A DNA stretch of 64,000 nt from Leadbetterella lacunae (GCF_042649125.1 NZ_JBHRYQ010000001.1:3286001-3350000); one strand, 5' to 3'. Positions 35,153 to 44,514 are shown, counted from the first letter of the stretch. Notes: generated by a model from the sequence alone, not told the origin. Program-made: numbers and translations.

Positions 35153-36193
35153 ATGGAAGAAGTAAAACTAACCCAATATTCGCACGGAGCGGGCTGCGGT
35201 TGTAAAATATCACCACAGGTTTTGGATGTTATTCTTAAAGGAAACATAGCATTGCCAAACAACGAAAACCTCATAGTAGGAAACCATAGCAAAGACGACG
35301 CCGCAGTGCTTAACCTTGGCAATGGCTCGGCCTTAATATCTACCACTGACTTTTTTATGCCAATTGTAGACGACCCCTTTAACTTCGGAAGAATAGCATC
35401 TTGCAACGCCATTAGCGATGTTTACGCCATGGGCGGAAAGCCCGTTTTGGCTATCGCGATATTGGGTTGGCCCATAAATAAACTTTCGGCCGAAGTGGCA
35501 CAAAAGGTAATAGACGGCAGCAGAAGTATTTGTTTAGAAGCGGGCATCTCATTAGCCGGTGGCCACAGTATTGATTCGCCCGAGCCTATATTTGGTCTTG
35601 CAGTAAATGGCATGGTAGCCGTAGAAAACATCAAGCAAAACAACTCAGCAAAGGCAGGAGATGTGTTGTTTTTAACAAAGCCTTTGGGCGTAGGCATATT
35701 AACCACCGCCGAGAAAAAAGCGATTTTAAAAGAGGAGCATAAAACTTTGGCACCAAATCAAATGATGCAACTCAATAAAATTGGAGAAGCCCTGGGTATG
35801 CTAAAGTCAGTTTCTGCCATGACCGACGTAACAGGATTTGGCTTGTTAGGCCATCTAACCGAAATGGCCGAAGGCTCTGGCCTCTCTGCAGTAGTAAACT
35901 TTGAGGCAGTGCCGATTATAACGCCTGAAATATACGACTACATAGCCCAAGGCTCGGTGCCCGGCGGAACCAACCGAAACATGGACAGCTATGGACACAA
36001 AATAGGCCCACTGACTGACCAACAGCGTGCTATTTTGGCAGACCCACAAACAAGCGGCGGACTGCTGATAGCTGTAAGCCCAGCGTCTCAAAACGAGGTA
36101 ATAGAGGTGCTAAAAGCTCATGGACTTGCAGATTTTTGTACGCCAATTGGGTATATGAAAGCCGAAGGAGAAAGAACGGTTGAGGTTGTTTGA
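35153..36193 (+). CDS. selD: Selenide, water dikinase SelD
   Basis: SelD makes selenophosphate from selenide and ATP. The 346-residue protein has the catalytic loop SHGAGCGCK with C15 at the position that is Cys or Sec in the family, and K18. The glycine-rich ATP-binding segments include the metal-binding DDAAVL and the LAGGHSID motif, and MTDVTGFGLLGHL and DPQTSGGLLIAV in the C-terminal AIR-synthase-like half. It is a cysteine form, so its own translation needs no selenocysteine machinery. No selA, selB or selC is visible in the window; its partner here is mnmH. Confidence 0.96.
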   Translation: MEEVKLTQYSHGAGCGCKISPQVLDVILKGNIALPNNENLIVGNHSKDDAAVLNLGNGSALISTTDFFMPIVDDPFNFGRIASCNAISDVYAMGGKPVLAIAILGWPINKLSAEVAQKVIDGSRSICLEAGISLAGGHSIDSPEPIFGLAVNGMVAVENIKQNNSAKAGDVLFLTKPLGVGILTTAEKKAILKEEHKTLAPNQMMQLNKIGEALGMLKSVSAMTDVTGFGLLGHLTEMAEGSGLSAVVNFEAVPIITPEIYDYIAQGSVPGGTNRNMDSYGHKIGPLTDQQRAILADPQTSGGLLIAVSPASQNEVIEVLKAHGLADFCTPIGYMKAEGERTVEVV

Positions 36194-36259
36194 TTTTTTC
36201 TTTTTTTAATTTGAAAAAAGAAAACTAGATTTAGCGGAAATTAAACAATCACAATTAAA

Positions 36260-38146
36260 ATGAAAAAACTAATCCTAGCACTTCTTGTTCCGTTTGTAAG
36301 CTTTGGCCAAACCAAAATAGACTCAAAAGTGGCCGTTGTGGTTATTTTTACGTCTGGGGCTCAAGTAAAACGTGAAGCTACTATTGACTTAAAAAACGGC
36401 GAAAACTCCTTTATCATAAAGGGGGTTTCTCCAGAACTCGACAAAAATAGCATACAGATAAGTTTCTCAGATCCAGCCATTACCATAAACTCACTTTCTC
36501 ATCAGTTAAGCCTAAACAATGAGCAGGATTTTAAAGAACTAAACACTAAGATTCAAGCTAAAAACACGGCAATTTTAAACGAAAAAAGCAAGATTGCCTT
36601 AGAAGAAAAATTACTTAACTACGAAGAAAAGTTGCTTTTAAATAATCAAAATGTAGGGGGTACTTACAGCGGCATGAAACCCGAGGACCTCATAAAAACA
36701 GTAGATTATTTTGAATCTAAAATGAAGAAAATTCTAAAATCAAAATATGTTTTAGAACAAAAAGTTGACTCGCTTGACGCCGAAATAAGAGAAAACAACA
36801 GAGCCTTAAATATCCTAAGTTTAAATAAAGAAAATAAACTTTCTGAAATACGTTTTGCCTTAAATTCGAAACAAACTATTAACAACTTAAAGGTTACCAT
36901 TAGCTATTTCCTTAAAAACGCGGGTTGGTCGCCCATATATGATTTTAACGCCAAAAGCCTAAACCAGCCTATAACGGTGGTGTATAAGAGCAAAATATAT
37001 CAATATTCGGGAGAAGACTGGAAAAACGTGAAGGTGACCTTGAGCAACTCTATCCCAAAAAAGAACTCTAAACTACCCGATTTAAAAACTTGGATTTGGG
37101 GATATCCAAACGACTACTCTAAGTATCTAAACGACAACACAGACATACAAAAACAAAATGAGGTTTGGGGAACTATAAAAGACGCAAACGGCGACTTGAT
37201 TCCGGGTGCAAGTGTGGTTCTTGAAGGAACCTCTCTTGGGGTTGCTTCTGACATGAACGGTATGTTTAGGTTGAGTATTCCGGCAGATCGAGTTTCAATG
37301 AGTAATTCCATTAGAATTAGTTTTGTTGGCTATGTAACCCAAACAGTAGCTGCGGCAAACTCGCCAATAGAAGTTACGCTAAAAGAGGATTCGCAAGCAC
37401 TACAAGAAGTAGTGGTAATGGGATATAGCCCTCAAGTTAGAAAAAATGCAACGGGGTCAGTATCAGTACCAGAATTATTAGCAGGAAGAGCAGCAGGCGT
37501 TTCTGTTTCTGGAAATAAAGCAATCAGCATCAAAAGCCTTATTGAAGAAAAAGAAAACCCAGTTTCGATGGAGTTTTCTTTTAAGGAAAACCTCACCCTG
37601 GAATCAGATGGAAAAGAAAAAAACTTTGACCTAAAAGAAATAGAGATACCGGCAGAATATGTCTACAAGTCTATCCCTAAAATAGAGCCCGCGGCGTTTC
37701 TTACTGCAAATATATTGGACTGGGAAAAGTTTAATTTTCTGCCTGGGGAGGCTAACTTGTACTTTGAGGGAACGTATGTGGGTAAGTCAAATTTAGACCT
37801 CTCAAATACCGACACCCTTACCATCTCATTGGGCAGAGACCCAAGCATAATAGTAGACAGAAAGCAAGTAAAAAGTTACTCGAAAAAGCAAGTTTTGGGT
37901 CAAAACATTAACTCTAACTATGGCTACGACATATCGGTACGAAACACTAAAAACCAAGAAATCAAAATTAGTATAGAAGACCAGTTTCCGATTAGCTCAA
38001 ACAAAGTTATAGAGGTCTCTGACCAGAAAGCACCACAAGCAAAAATAGAAGAAACCACAGGTAAAATCACCTGGGACTTAAACATTCCAAAGGCCTCAGA
38101 AAAAAACCTAAGCCTAACGTATTCGGTTAAGTATCCTAAAAATTAG
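36260..38146 (+). CDS. MuiA-type DUF4139 protein with internal carboxypeptidase-regulatory/SusC-like segment
   Basis: A 628-residue exported protein (signal MKKLILALLVPFVSFGQT). After it come a DUF4140-like domain with SGAQVKREATIDLKNGENSF, a coiled coil (about 90-200) and the start of DUF4139 (TISYFLKNAGWSPIYDFNA). Unusually, DUF4139 is interrupted at about 298-420 by a carboxypeptidase-D-regulatory-like domain (VWGTIKDANGDLIPGASVVL, VASDMNGMFRLSIP, FVGYVTQTV). This is joined to a piece resembling the junction of SusC-type TonB-dependent receptors (LQEVVVMGYSPQVRKNATGS, LLAGRAAGVSVSG). DUF4139 then resumes to the end. The family was named mucoidy inhibitor A, but its molecular role is unclear. 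It stands alone, followed by two hairpins. Confidence 0.85.
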   Translation: MKKLILALLVPFVSFGQTKIDSKVAVVVIFTSGAQVKREATIDLKNGENSFIIKGVSPELDKNSIQISFSDPAITINSLSHQLSLNNEQDFKELNTKIQAKNTAILNEKSKIALEEKLLNYEEKLLLNNQNVGGTYSGMKPEDLIKTVDYFESKMKKILKSKYVLEQKVDSLDAEIRENNRALNILSLNKENKLSEIRFALNSKQTINNLKVTISYFLKNAGWSPIYDFNAKSLNQPITVVYKSKIYQYSGEDWKNVKVTLSNSIPKKNSKLPDLKTWIWGYPNDYSKYLNDNTDIQKQNEVWGTIKDANGDLIPGASVVLEGTSLGVASDMNGMFRLSIPADRVSMSNSIRISFVGYVTQTVAAANSPIEVTLKEDSQALQEVVVMGYSPQVRKNATGSVSVPELLAGRAAGVSVSGNKAISIKSLIEEKENPVSMEFSFKENLTLESDGKEKNFDLKEIEIPAEYVYKSIPKIEPAAFLTANILDWEKFNFLPGEANLYFEGTYVGKSNLDLSNTDTLTISLGRDPSIIVDRKQVKSYSKKQVLGQNINSNYGYDISVRNTKNQEIKISIEDQFPISSNKVIEVSDQKAPQAKIEETTGKITWDLNIPKASEKNLSLTYSVKYPKN

Positions 38147-38173
38147 GTATTTGAAACACCCAAATACCTAATT
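38142..38173 (+). terminator. Hairpin overlapping the stop codon of the MuiA-like gene
   Basis: A 12-13-bp stem, ATTAGGTATTTG with CAAATACCTAAT, loop AAACACC; the left arm includes the TAG stop codon. There is no T-run directly after, so it probably protects the 3' end or works together with the next hairpin. Confidence 0.6.
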
Positions 38174-38182
38174 CAAAACATA

Positions 38183-38220
38183 AAGTCCTTTGGATACCGA
38201 GTTGTTATTCCAAAGGACTT
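38183..38220. terminator. Bidirectional terminator between the MuiA-like gene and aldehyde dehydrogenase gene
   Basis: A perfect 12-bp stem AAGTCCTTTGGA (38183-38194) with TCCAAAGGACTT (38209-38220) and a 14-base loop, flanked by AT-rich sequence on both sides, between two convergent genes. Confidence 0.75.
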
Positions 38221-38260
38221 CATTATTTATAACTTATACGATCTAAAGAATAATTACCTA

Positions 38261-39622
38261 TCAAAACTTCTTAATATACACCGTCTTTACATTCACAAAC
38301 TCCAGGATTCCCTCTTGAGAAAGCTCGCGGCCGTAACCCGAAATACCCGTGCCACCAAAGGGCAAGCGAGGGTCCGACTTTACCAATTCATTTACAAAAA
38401 ATGAGGCATCCGCCACTTGACTTATATATGTTTTTACTTTTTGTAAATCTTGTGTAAAAATGCTAATTCCAAGGCCAAAAGCAGTGTCTTTTGCTACGTT
38501 AAGAGCCTCTTCGGCGTTTTTAACTTTCATTATAGGTGCCACCGGACCAAAGACCTCTTCTCTAAAAACAGGCATTTTAGCATTTACATTTACCAAAATG
38601 GTAGGTGCATAATAAGCTCCGTTATAGGTTCCGCCTATCATAACCTCCGCTCCCATTTCTATAGAATCGGTAACTTGTTTATGTAAGTTTATCGCAAAAT
38701 CGGCCTTAGCCAAAGTGCCAATTTGAATCCCTTCTTGCATCGGATCACCCGATTTAAGAGCTGCTACTTTTTCCTTGAAAAGAGACAAAAATGCGTCATA
38801 AACTTCTGCTACCACAATAAACCTCTTGCCTGCAATACAGCTCTGTCCGCTGTTTCTATATCTTGCGGCTATAGCCACATCTGTGGTTTTATCTAAATCT
38901 GCGTCTGCCAATACCACAAAGGCATTGCTTCCTCCAAGCTCCAAAAGCGACTTCTTGATGTTTTTGCCCGCCGCAGCAGCTACTGCACTACCTGCTCGCT
39001 CACTACCCGTAAGCGTAACCGCTTTTACAAAAGGATTTGCTATGAGCCTCTCCACAGTTTCGTGGCCTATTATTAGATTTTGAAAAACACCGTCAGGCAG
39101 CCCCGCTTCGGTTAAAATTTCTTCAATGTGAATGGCAGAGCCCATCACGTTGGCGGCGTGCTTTAGCAAGCCCACATTGCCCGCCATGAGCGTCGGTGCC
39201 ACAAAACGAAACACCTGCCAAAACGGAAAATTCCATGGCATTATGGCCAACACTCCACCCAAAGGTTCATATACCACGTAGCTTTCGTGAGCGTCTGTTT
39301 CTATGGTTTTAGTGGCTAAAAAACGTTCTGCATTTTCAGCATAATATTCACATACCCACGCACATTTTTCTACCTCTAACCTTGCTTCTGCTATCGGTTT
39401 GCCCATTTCTAAGGTAATGGTTTGGGCGTATATTTCGGTTTTGGTTCGGAGAATCTCCGCGGCTTTAATAAACACTTTGGCTCTAACTTCAAACGAAACT
39501 GTTCGCCAAGCCTCAAATGCACTTTGTCCTTTTATAATTTTCTGATTTAAAGCCTCTTCGCTTAGTTCTGAATAGGTAGCAATCTGCTGATTTGTATATG
39601 GGTTAATGCTGATAAAGTCCAT
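38261..39622 (-). CDS. NAD(P)-dependent aldehyde dehydrogenase (succinate-semialdehyde dehydrogenase-like)
   Basis: A 453-residue ALDH-superfamily enzyme oxidising an aldehyde to an acid. Seen: MPWNFPFWQVFRF (cofactor-site entry), TLTGSERAGSAVAAAAG (NAD-binding), the general-base glutamate in LELGGSNAF, the catalytic cysteine in NSGQSCIAGKRF, and EEVFGPVAPIMK. The short N-terminus starting at FISINPYTNQQI and the SGQSCIAGKRF sequence match the GabD/YneI-type succinate-semialdehyde dehydrogenases. No 4-aminobutyrate genes lie beside it, so the physiological substrate is unproven. It is monocistronic and cytoplasmic. Confidence 0.9.
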   Translation of the reverse strand: MDFISINPYTNQQIATYSELSEEALNQKIIKGQSAFEAWRTVSFEVRAKVFIKAAEILRTKTEIYAQTITLEMGKPIAEARLEVEKCAWVCEYYAENAERFLATKTIETDAHESYVVYEPLGGVLAIMPWNFPFWQVFRFVAPTLMAGNVGLLKHAANVMGSAIHIEEILTEAGLPDGVFQNLIIGHETVERLIANPFVKAVTLTGSERAGSAVAAAAGKNIKKSLLELGGSNAFVVLADADLDKTTDVAIAARYRNSGQSCIAGKRFIVVAEVYDAFLSLFKEKVAALKSGDPMQEGIQIGTLAKADFAINLHKQVTDSIEMGAEVMIGGTYNGAYYAPTILVNVNAKMPVFREEVFGPVAPIMKVKNAEEALNVAKDTAFGLGISIFTQDLQKVKTYISQVADASFFVNELVKSDPRLPFGGTGISGYGRELSQEGILEFVNVKTVYIKKF

Positions 39623-39783
39623 GTATAGTTAATCTTTTAATAAAATATCCAAGCCAAAACGAAGCCTTGGCTGGAATAAAAATTATAGTTTGTAAATGAT
39701 GAATGTTCCTAAAATATAACAACAAGACAATCGCCTAAAATGTCTCATAAAACTGTAATTTGGCACATAAATAAATCAAATTT

Positions 39784-40719
39784 CTATTGATTGCTTAAAT
39801 CTGAAATATACTTGGGGGGTTCGGGGTCGCCATCAAAAAAATCGCCGCTTTTACCTGCCGAAAGGGCCCAGCGGTCTATCCAAGAAATGCCATATTTACC
39901 ATATTTGCTTATGGGAGTATCGTACGCTTTGTCTTTAAGTGCTTCTTCCATGCTTACAAACTGATAGTTGTTTCGCTGAAAAATATCCAATAACTTCAAG
40001 ATGTAATCCGAGTTTAGCTCACTGGCATGAATCAACAAAATCTGTGATATTTGCCTTCCAAATAAAGCCTCAGATTGTTTTTCGTAAAACTTAACCTTTC
40101 TCTCCATATACGAGAGATACTCCTCTCCTATTTGTCTTGCCAATGAATCCGCTCCTTTTTTTAAGGCTTTTCTATAAGCATTTGCAAATAGATAATCGTC
40201 ATTATCTATAGTTACAGGAGCCACCGTATATTTTTGTTTTTCTAAAAAAACAGACAAAGAATCGGCTCGTGGCTGAGTAGCTCCCACATGCAAAAACGGA
40301 TGCCTAAAGTACTTCATTTCTTTGCCATATTGTGTCAGCAAGGCTTTGGTTTGTTTTTCTCCCGAAATAATATCTGAAGTAAAGCGGCTAAAGTCCGTGG
40401 TGTTATAATCTCTGTGCCTGAGTGTGTGATTTCCCAAGTCCATTCCTGACTGTAACCACATTTCTAAACACGTATTTTGGTAAGGCAAAAGCACGTTTTT
40501 GTCATCATACATTTTGCCTTCGTTTACAAAACCTATGGCCTGAACCTTATGTTTAGCTAAGCCCGAAAGCAGCTTTTCGGTAAGTTTCAAATGAAACTCT
40601 GGAGACGTATTTCCATAATTAACCACTGGCAAATCGTCGATGCTAATACACACGGTTTTATTTTGAGAAAAACAATTTTGACCCAAAATCCATACAATCA
40701 GCACCTTAACAAACTTCAT
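39784..40719 (-). CDS. Secreted polysaccharide deacetylase (NodB-like)
   Basis: A 311-residue exported deacetylase of carbohydrate esterase family 4. After a signal peptide (VLIVWILGQNCFSQ) the NodB motifs follow: SIDDLP with the catalytic-base and metal aspartates, GNHTLRH with the metal histidines, and FRHPFLHVG. Substrates of this family are N-acetylated or O-acetylated sugars such as chitin oligomers or peptidoglycan; which applies here is unknown. It starts 14 bp after the acyl-CoA oxidase-like gene on the same strand, so it is probably transcribed with it although no functional link is obvious. Confidence 0.85.
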   Translation of the reverse strand: MKFVKVLIVWILGQNCFSQNKTVCISIDDLPVVNYGNTSPEFHLKLTEKLLSGLAKHKVQAIGFVNEGKMYDDKNVLLPYQNTCLEMWLQSGMDLGNHTLRHRDYNTTDFSRFTSDIISGEKQTKALLTQYGKEMKYFRHPFLHVGATQPRADSLSVFLEKQKYTVAPVTIDNDDYLFANAYRKALKKGADSLARQIGEEYLSYMERKVKFYEKQSEALFGRQISQILLIHASELNSDYILKLLDIFQRNNYQFVSMEEALKDKAYDTPISKYGKYGISWIDRWALSAGKSGDFFDGDPEPPKYISDLSNQ

Positions 40720-40733
40720 TTTTTAATCTTTAA

Positions 40734-43058
40734 TCACGCAATGGCTTTACTTACACTTGGCTTCACAATCTCAGCATTTCGCAGCACTTCTGGAATACCG
40801 AAGGCCTTCACAAAACTCTGAGCATTGGGACGAACTTGTCGGTAGCATTTTGCCAACACTTTTCGTATTGCCTTAGACTTGTCTCCATTCAGAAAATCGT
40901 TTTCTAAATACCACCCACGGTCTCTATAAATAGCATCTAAAGCAAAGATTTGTTGCATCAGTTCCAATGCTTTCTTTTCGGGAGAATCTTTTTGTTTGTT
41001 TAAAAAATCATTCGAACATTCAAAAATATACCGCTCTATGTGTGCCATGGCCAAAGTAACCATGTGAGTTTGGGTACGGAGAAAAATATCGTTGGGGTTC
41101 ATTCTTTTTTTAATGAAATTTCGCATTCTATCCGAGAGACTAAAGAGCAGTTTTTGCTCTCGGTATCGCAGAGCCTGCAAGTGAAACTCAGCATTAAGCA
41201 AGTGTGCGGCATCGGTATTTCGTGCCGAAAACGGATTTCGGTCTACATACTCTGAACTTACTCTTTTGAGCACATGACGCACAATGGCCGAGTAGCCACC
41301 GTCATTAAATTCTTGTTTAAAATCAGTCAAAATAGACTTGGCCACCAACTGCAAAAGCACGTGATTGTCGCCTTCGAAAGTCGTAAAAATATCTGTATCA
41401 GCCTTTAAGTCAGACAGTTCGTTTTCAGCCAAATAGCCCTTACCTCCACATGCTTCGCGGCATTCTTGAATAGTGTGCGTAGCATGCCAAGAGGCGTAAC
41501 TCTTTAAACCAGCGGCCAAAGCCTCCACCTCGCGTTTGTCGTCTAGTTGTAAGCTTTCCTCAAATTTTTCTCGCATACGCTCCAAAGCAAAAGTCAGCAC
41601 ATAGCTTTTGGCAACTAAAGGAAACAGCCGCTCTTGATGCGTTGGATAATCCAAAATCAGGGTTTCGTTTTCTTCGCTTAGGGTCTTAAACTGCCTGCGT
41701 TTTAGAGCATAAGAAATGGCAATATCGAGCGATTTTTTAGCAGCTGTGTTTGAGCCTAAAGCCACAGAAACCCTACCGCCCACAAGTGCTCCTAGCATGG
41801 TAAAGAACCTTTTCGAAGGGTTTTCTATTGGACTGGAATAAACACCGTCTTCGTTAATATCTCCGTATTTATTAAGCAAGTTTTCTACTGGAACCTCCAC
41901 ATTATCAAACCAAATACGGCCATTGTCAACGCCATTGAGGCCCATTTTGTAGCCGTTGTCTTTTACCGTAACTCCAGGTAGTTCTTCGTGGTTTTCGTTT
42001 CGCAGAGGCACCAAAACCGCATGTATACCATGGTTTTCGTTATTGACAATAAGTTGGCAAAACACCGCCGCCATTTTGCTGTGAAGGGCATTTCCGATGT
42101 ATTCTTTGCCGGAAGCAAGCGTAGGCGAATGTATGGTTAAGCTTCTGTTTGATGCATTGTAAGTCGCGGTGGTTTCAAGATCTCTCACGTTTGATCCATG
42201 CCCAGTTTCGGTCATGGCAAAGCAACCCGCCAGTTTCATATATCCGAGGGCTTCCAGGTATTTTTGATGATGTTTTTCGGTTCCCAAAGAATATACCGCT
42301 CCACCAAACAAGCCAAACTGTACGCCATATTTTATAAGTAAACTCAGGTTTCCCATTGCCAGAGTTTCAAATATTGCCGTGCTGCCTGCGGGCGAGTTTT
42401 TGCCGCCGTACACTTCAGGAAAAGTATGTGCCCCAAAACCCTGCTCAGCCAAAGCTTTGCACTGTTCCAATATTTTTAGCCTCAACAAGTCCTTGTCTCT
42501 AAGGTCAGTTGGAATTCTAAAAAACTCATCCATAATGAGCTTCTTGGTTCTGTTTTTTAAATCTACCAAAGGCCCATCGAGCATGGCCTGCATTTTGGAA
42601 GTATCGAACCCTGCCTTTTCTATGGTTTCTACTACATTGTCAGGTGCAATGGCATTGTAAAAAGACTGCTGCGAGAGGCTATTGTCAAGGCCAAGTGTAT
42701 GCTCCAAAGCCTCTATAGACTGATGCACCAGCGGTGCATCCCAAATGTGCCTTTCAGAAGCTGACGAAGATTTTTGGGCCATCTCTATACCGAGCTGAAC
42801 CAAGTTTTTTCTTTTTTCAATATTGATTTCGGGAGTGTACGATTTTATGGCCACCAACCATGACTCAAAAGTCTCAGCAGAAGGAGGATTTTTCTGGTCT
42901 GTCCAGCTAAAGAGTAGGTTTTTATCGTCTACACTTAAGTTAGGAATCTTCTGAATTTGATTTCTGATCAGTTGCATCTCAGACGGACTTAAAACAGAGT
43001 CTGCCCAGCCCACATAAAAAATAGGCAATACACTTAATACTCCCGGCGAATATTTCAT
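40734..43058 (-). CDS. Acyl-CoA dehydrogenase/oxidase-family protein with N-terminal extension
   Basis: A 774-residue FAD-dependent acyl-CoA oxidising enzyme, about twice the length of ordinary acyl-CoA dehydrogenases and closer to acyl-CoA oxidases. The core has CFAMTETGHGSNVRDLETTA (FAD/substrate site), NGVDNGRIWFDNVEVP, and DIFTTFEGDNHVLLQLVAKS, where the glutamate is the expected catalytic base of the oxidase type. The first ~90 residues are extra: VLPIFYVGWADSVLSPSEMQ resembles a TerB-like helical domain, though this is only a suggestion. The C-terminal 200 residues match the second oxidase helical domain. It is cytoplasmic and the first gene of a pair with the deacetylase. Confidence 0.85.
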   Translation of the reverse strand: MKYSPGVLSVLPIFYVGWADSVLSPSEMQLIRNQIQKIPNLSVDDKNLLFSWTDQKNPPSAETFESWLVAIKSYTPEINIEKRKNLVQLGIEMAQKSSSASERHIWDAPLVHQSIEALEHTLGLDNSLSQQSFYNAIAPDNVVETIEKAGFDTSKMQAMLDGPLVDLKNRTKKLIMDEFFRIPTDLRDKDLLRLKILEQCKALAEQGFGAHTFPEVYGGKNSPAGSTAIFETLAMGNLSLLIKYGVQFGLFGGAVYSLGTEKHHQKYLEALGYMKLAGCFAMTETGHGSNVRDLETTATYNASNRSLTIHSPTLASGKEYIGNALHSKMAAVFCQLIVNNENHGIHAVLVPLRNENHEELPGVTVKDNGYKMGLNGVDNGRIWFDNVEVPVENLLNKYGDINEDGVYSSPIENPSKRFFTMLGALVGGRVSVALGSNTAAKKSLDIAISYALKRRQFKTLSEENETLILDYPTHQERLFPLVAKSYVLTFALERMREKFEESLQLDDKREVEALAAGLKSYASWHATHTIQECREACGGKGYLAENELSDLKADTDIFTTFEGDNHVLLQLVAKSILTDFKQEFNDGGYSAIVRHVLKRVSSEYVDRNPFSARNTDAAHLLNAEFHLQALRYREQKLLFSLSDRMRNFIKKRMNPNDIFLRTQTHMVTLAMAHIERYIFECSNDFLNKQKDSPEKKALELMQQIFALDAIYRDRGWYLENDFLNGDKSKAIRKVLAKCYRQVRPNAQSFVKAFGIPEVLRNAEIVKPSVSKAIA

Positions 43059-43157
43059 AATTGTTGAATAGATATTGTGAAAATTTAAATTACAAAAAGT
43101 GTCTCAAAGTCAAAAATTAAACTCGCTATTTACACTTTTAGTTTATGCATTAAACAA

Positions 43158-43190
43158 AAAAGGGTTTGATTAAAATAACCAAACCCTTTT
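43158..43190. terminator. Terminator downstream of the GH16 gene
   Basis: A perfect 11-bp stem AAAAGGGTTTG (43158-43168) / CAAACCCTTTT (43180-43190) with an 11-base loop. On the minus strand it follows the GH16 stop and runs into a T tract. Confidence 0.8.
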
Positions 43191-43216
43191 CATTATTTCA
43201 ACTAAATGTTTTATTA

Positions 43217-44185
43217 TCAATTAAATACACGGACATAGTCTACTATCATTTGCTGAGGCAAAATAGTGGTGCCATCTGGACTACCAGGCCACTGCCCACC
43301 TACAGCCACATTGAAGATCAAGAAAAACTCTTCTTGGAATTCGCTCAAGCCCTCAGGAGTAGTATCTATCACATGAAATTGAACACCATCTAGGTACCAA
43401 ATGATTTTTTTTGCATCCCAAACAATAGAAAACACGTGAAACTCGTCGTTAAATATACCCGTTGCTAACTTAGTGTTTCCACCGTATGAGGCGTGACTGT
43501 TGTTATTGTCCCAGTGAGCAGTTCCATACAGAACATTGTCTTTGCCTGCACCACCCACCATTTCCATGATATCCACTTCTCCGCATTTAGGCCAACCCAC
43601 CGTATTGATGTTTTTACCCAACATCCATAGAGCCGGCCATATTCCTTGGCCTTTTGGCAATGCCGCTCTGATGTCTACACGGCCATATTTAAAATTAAAC
43701 TTACCCTGAGTAGTAAGCCTAGAAGACGTATATGATTTACCATTTGTAACCTCAGATTTAGCCTGAATAATCAAATAGCCATCTTTTACACTTGTATTTT
43801 CCTTTTTGTAGTATTGTAATTCAGAATTTCCCCAACCGCAGTTTCCTGGGCAACCATCACCTATTTCGTAGTTCCAGCTTTTTTCATCAAGGCTTGTGCC
43901 CTCAAACTCATCTGCCCATAGTAGCTTTAGTCCGTCGTAGGTTTTGGGACTTGAATATCCTTTTGTGGGAATATTTATGGCCACTTTGGGCTCATCATCT
44001 GTATCGTTGGCATTGCTGACATAGCCATTGGGCTGCTCGCAGCTTTCAAAGCTATTTGCTTTATTACCAAGGCCATCACCGTCTTTATCAATATACCACG
44101 TGGTTTTCACACATGGAGTCTCTGCTTTTTGGCATGAAAAAATTACAGCTGCCAATGCCGTGCTAATCAAAACATTACGAATCAT
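43217..44185 (-). CDS. Glycoside hydrolase family 16 lipoprotein (beta-glucanase/laminarinase-like)
   Basis: A 322-residue lipoprotein: the signal peptide ends at FSC (C18), so it is anchored in a membrane, probably facing outward. A linker with a calcium-loop-like DKDGDGLGNKANSFESC motif is followed by the GH16 jelly roll starting at LLWADEFEGTSLDEKSWNYE. The catalytic signature is GEVDIMEMVGG, with nucleophile and acid/base glutamates in E-x-D-x-x-E. GQGIWPALWMLG and VGGQWPGSPD are also typical of beta-1,3-glucan-cleaving members. The missing type IX C-terminal domain and the lipobox suggest Sec/Lol export. Confidence 0.92.
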   Translation of the reverse strand: MIRNVLISTALAAVIFSCQKAETPCVKTTWYIDKDGDGLGNKANSFESCEQPNGYVSNANDTDDEPKVAINIPTKGYSSPKTYDGLKLLWADEFEGTSLDEKSWNYEIGDGCPGNCGWGNSELQYYKKENTSVKDGYLIIQAKSEVTNGKSYTSSRLTTQGKFNFKYGRVDIRAALPKGQGIWPALWMLGKNINTVGWPKCGEVDIMEMVGGAGKDNVLYGTAHWDNNNSHASYGGNTKLATGIFNDEFHVFSIVWDAKKIIWYLDGVQFHVIDTTPEGLSEFQEEFFLIFNVAVGGQWPGSPDGTTILPQQMIVDYVRVFN

Positions 44186-44514
44186 ATAAAATTGGATTAA
44201 TAAACCATAAAGTATAAAATTACGAATATTGTTTTTCGATTTGCAGAAAAGTAGAAAAAAGTTGCCTAAGTGGTTATTCTGTAAGGAAGAAAAAAAAGAG
44301 AATTTGGCTTTTAAGCAAAGGTTGTTCTTGTTTTTAAAGAGTTAATGGGTTCGAAATAAAGCACAAATTAGACTTTCCCCCTTACTTTTTGTAAACAGGT
44401 CTATCACAAACTAGTACTAGAAGCTTAGCTGTTTTTAACACATTCTTATTTGCACCTTTTACCTTTAAATAGCTTTGTAAAAATTCATGTTTTCAACTCT
44501 TTTTTTGTCCAAAA
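44186..44514. other. Gene-free stretch before the decayed beta-barrel gene, with a relic promoter
   Basis: AT-rich divergent intergenic region between the GH16 gene and the pseudogene. The only feature seen is a housekeeping-type promoter on the plus strand: TTTG at 44449-44452, a 17-base spacer and TAGCTTTG at 44470-44477. It lies 38 bases before the lost start codon of the pseudogene. No open frame or hairpin of note was seen elsewhere in it. Confidence 0.5.

Noticed and set aside
35032..35412. 126-codon minus-strand frame across the mnmH-selD junction
   Set aside because: Both plus-strand genes are unmistakable; the frame has no domain or promoter.
39650..39685. CCAAG/CTTGG repeat upstream of the aldehyde dehydrogenase gene
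   Set aside because: Only five pairs with a large loop and imperfect extension; not strong enough to call an operator or terminator.
43166..43393. 75-codon plus-strand frame opposite the GH16 gene
   Set aside because: It begins in the terminator hairpin and runs antisense to conserved GH16 sequence.
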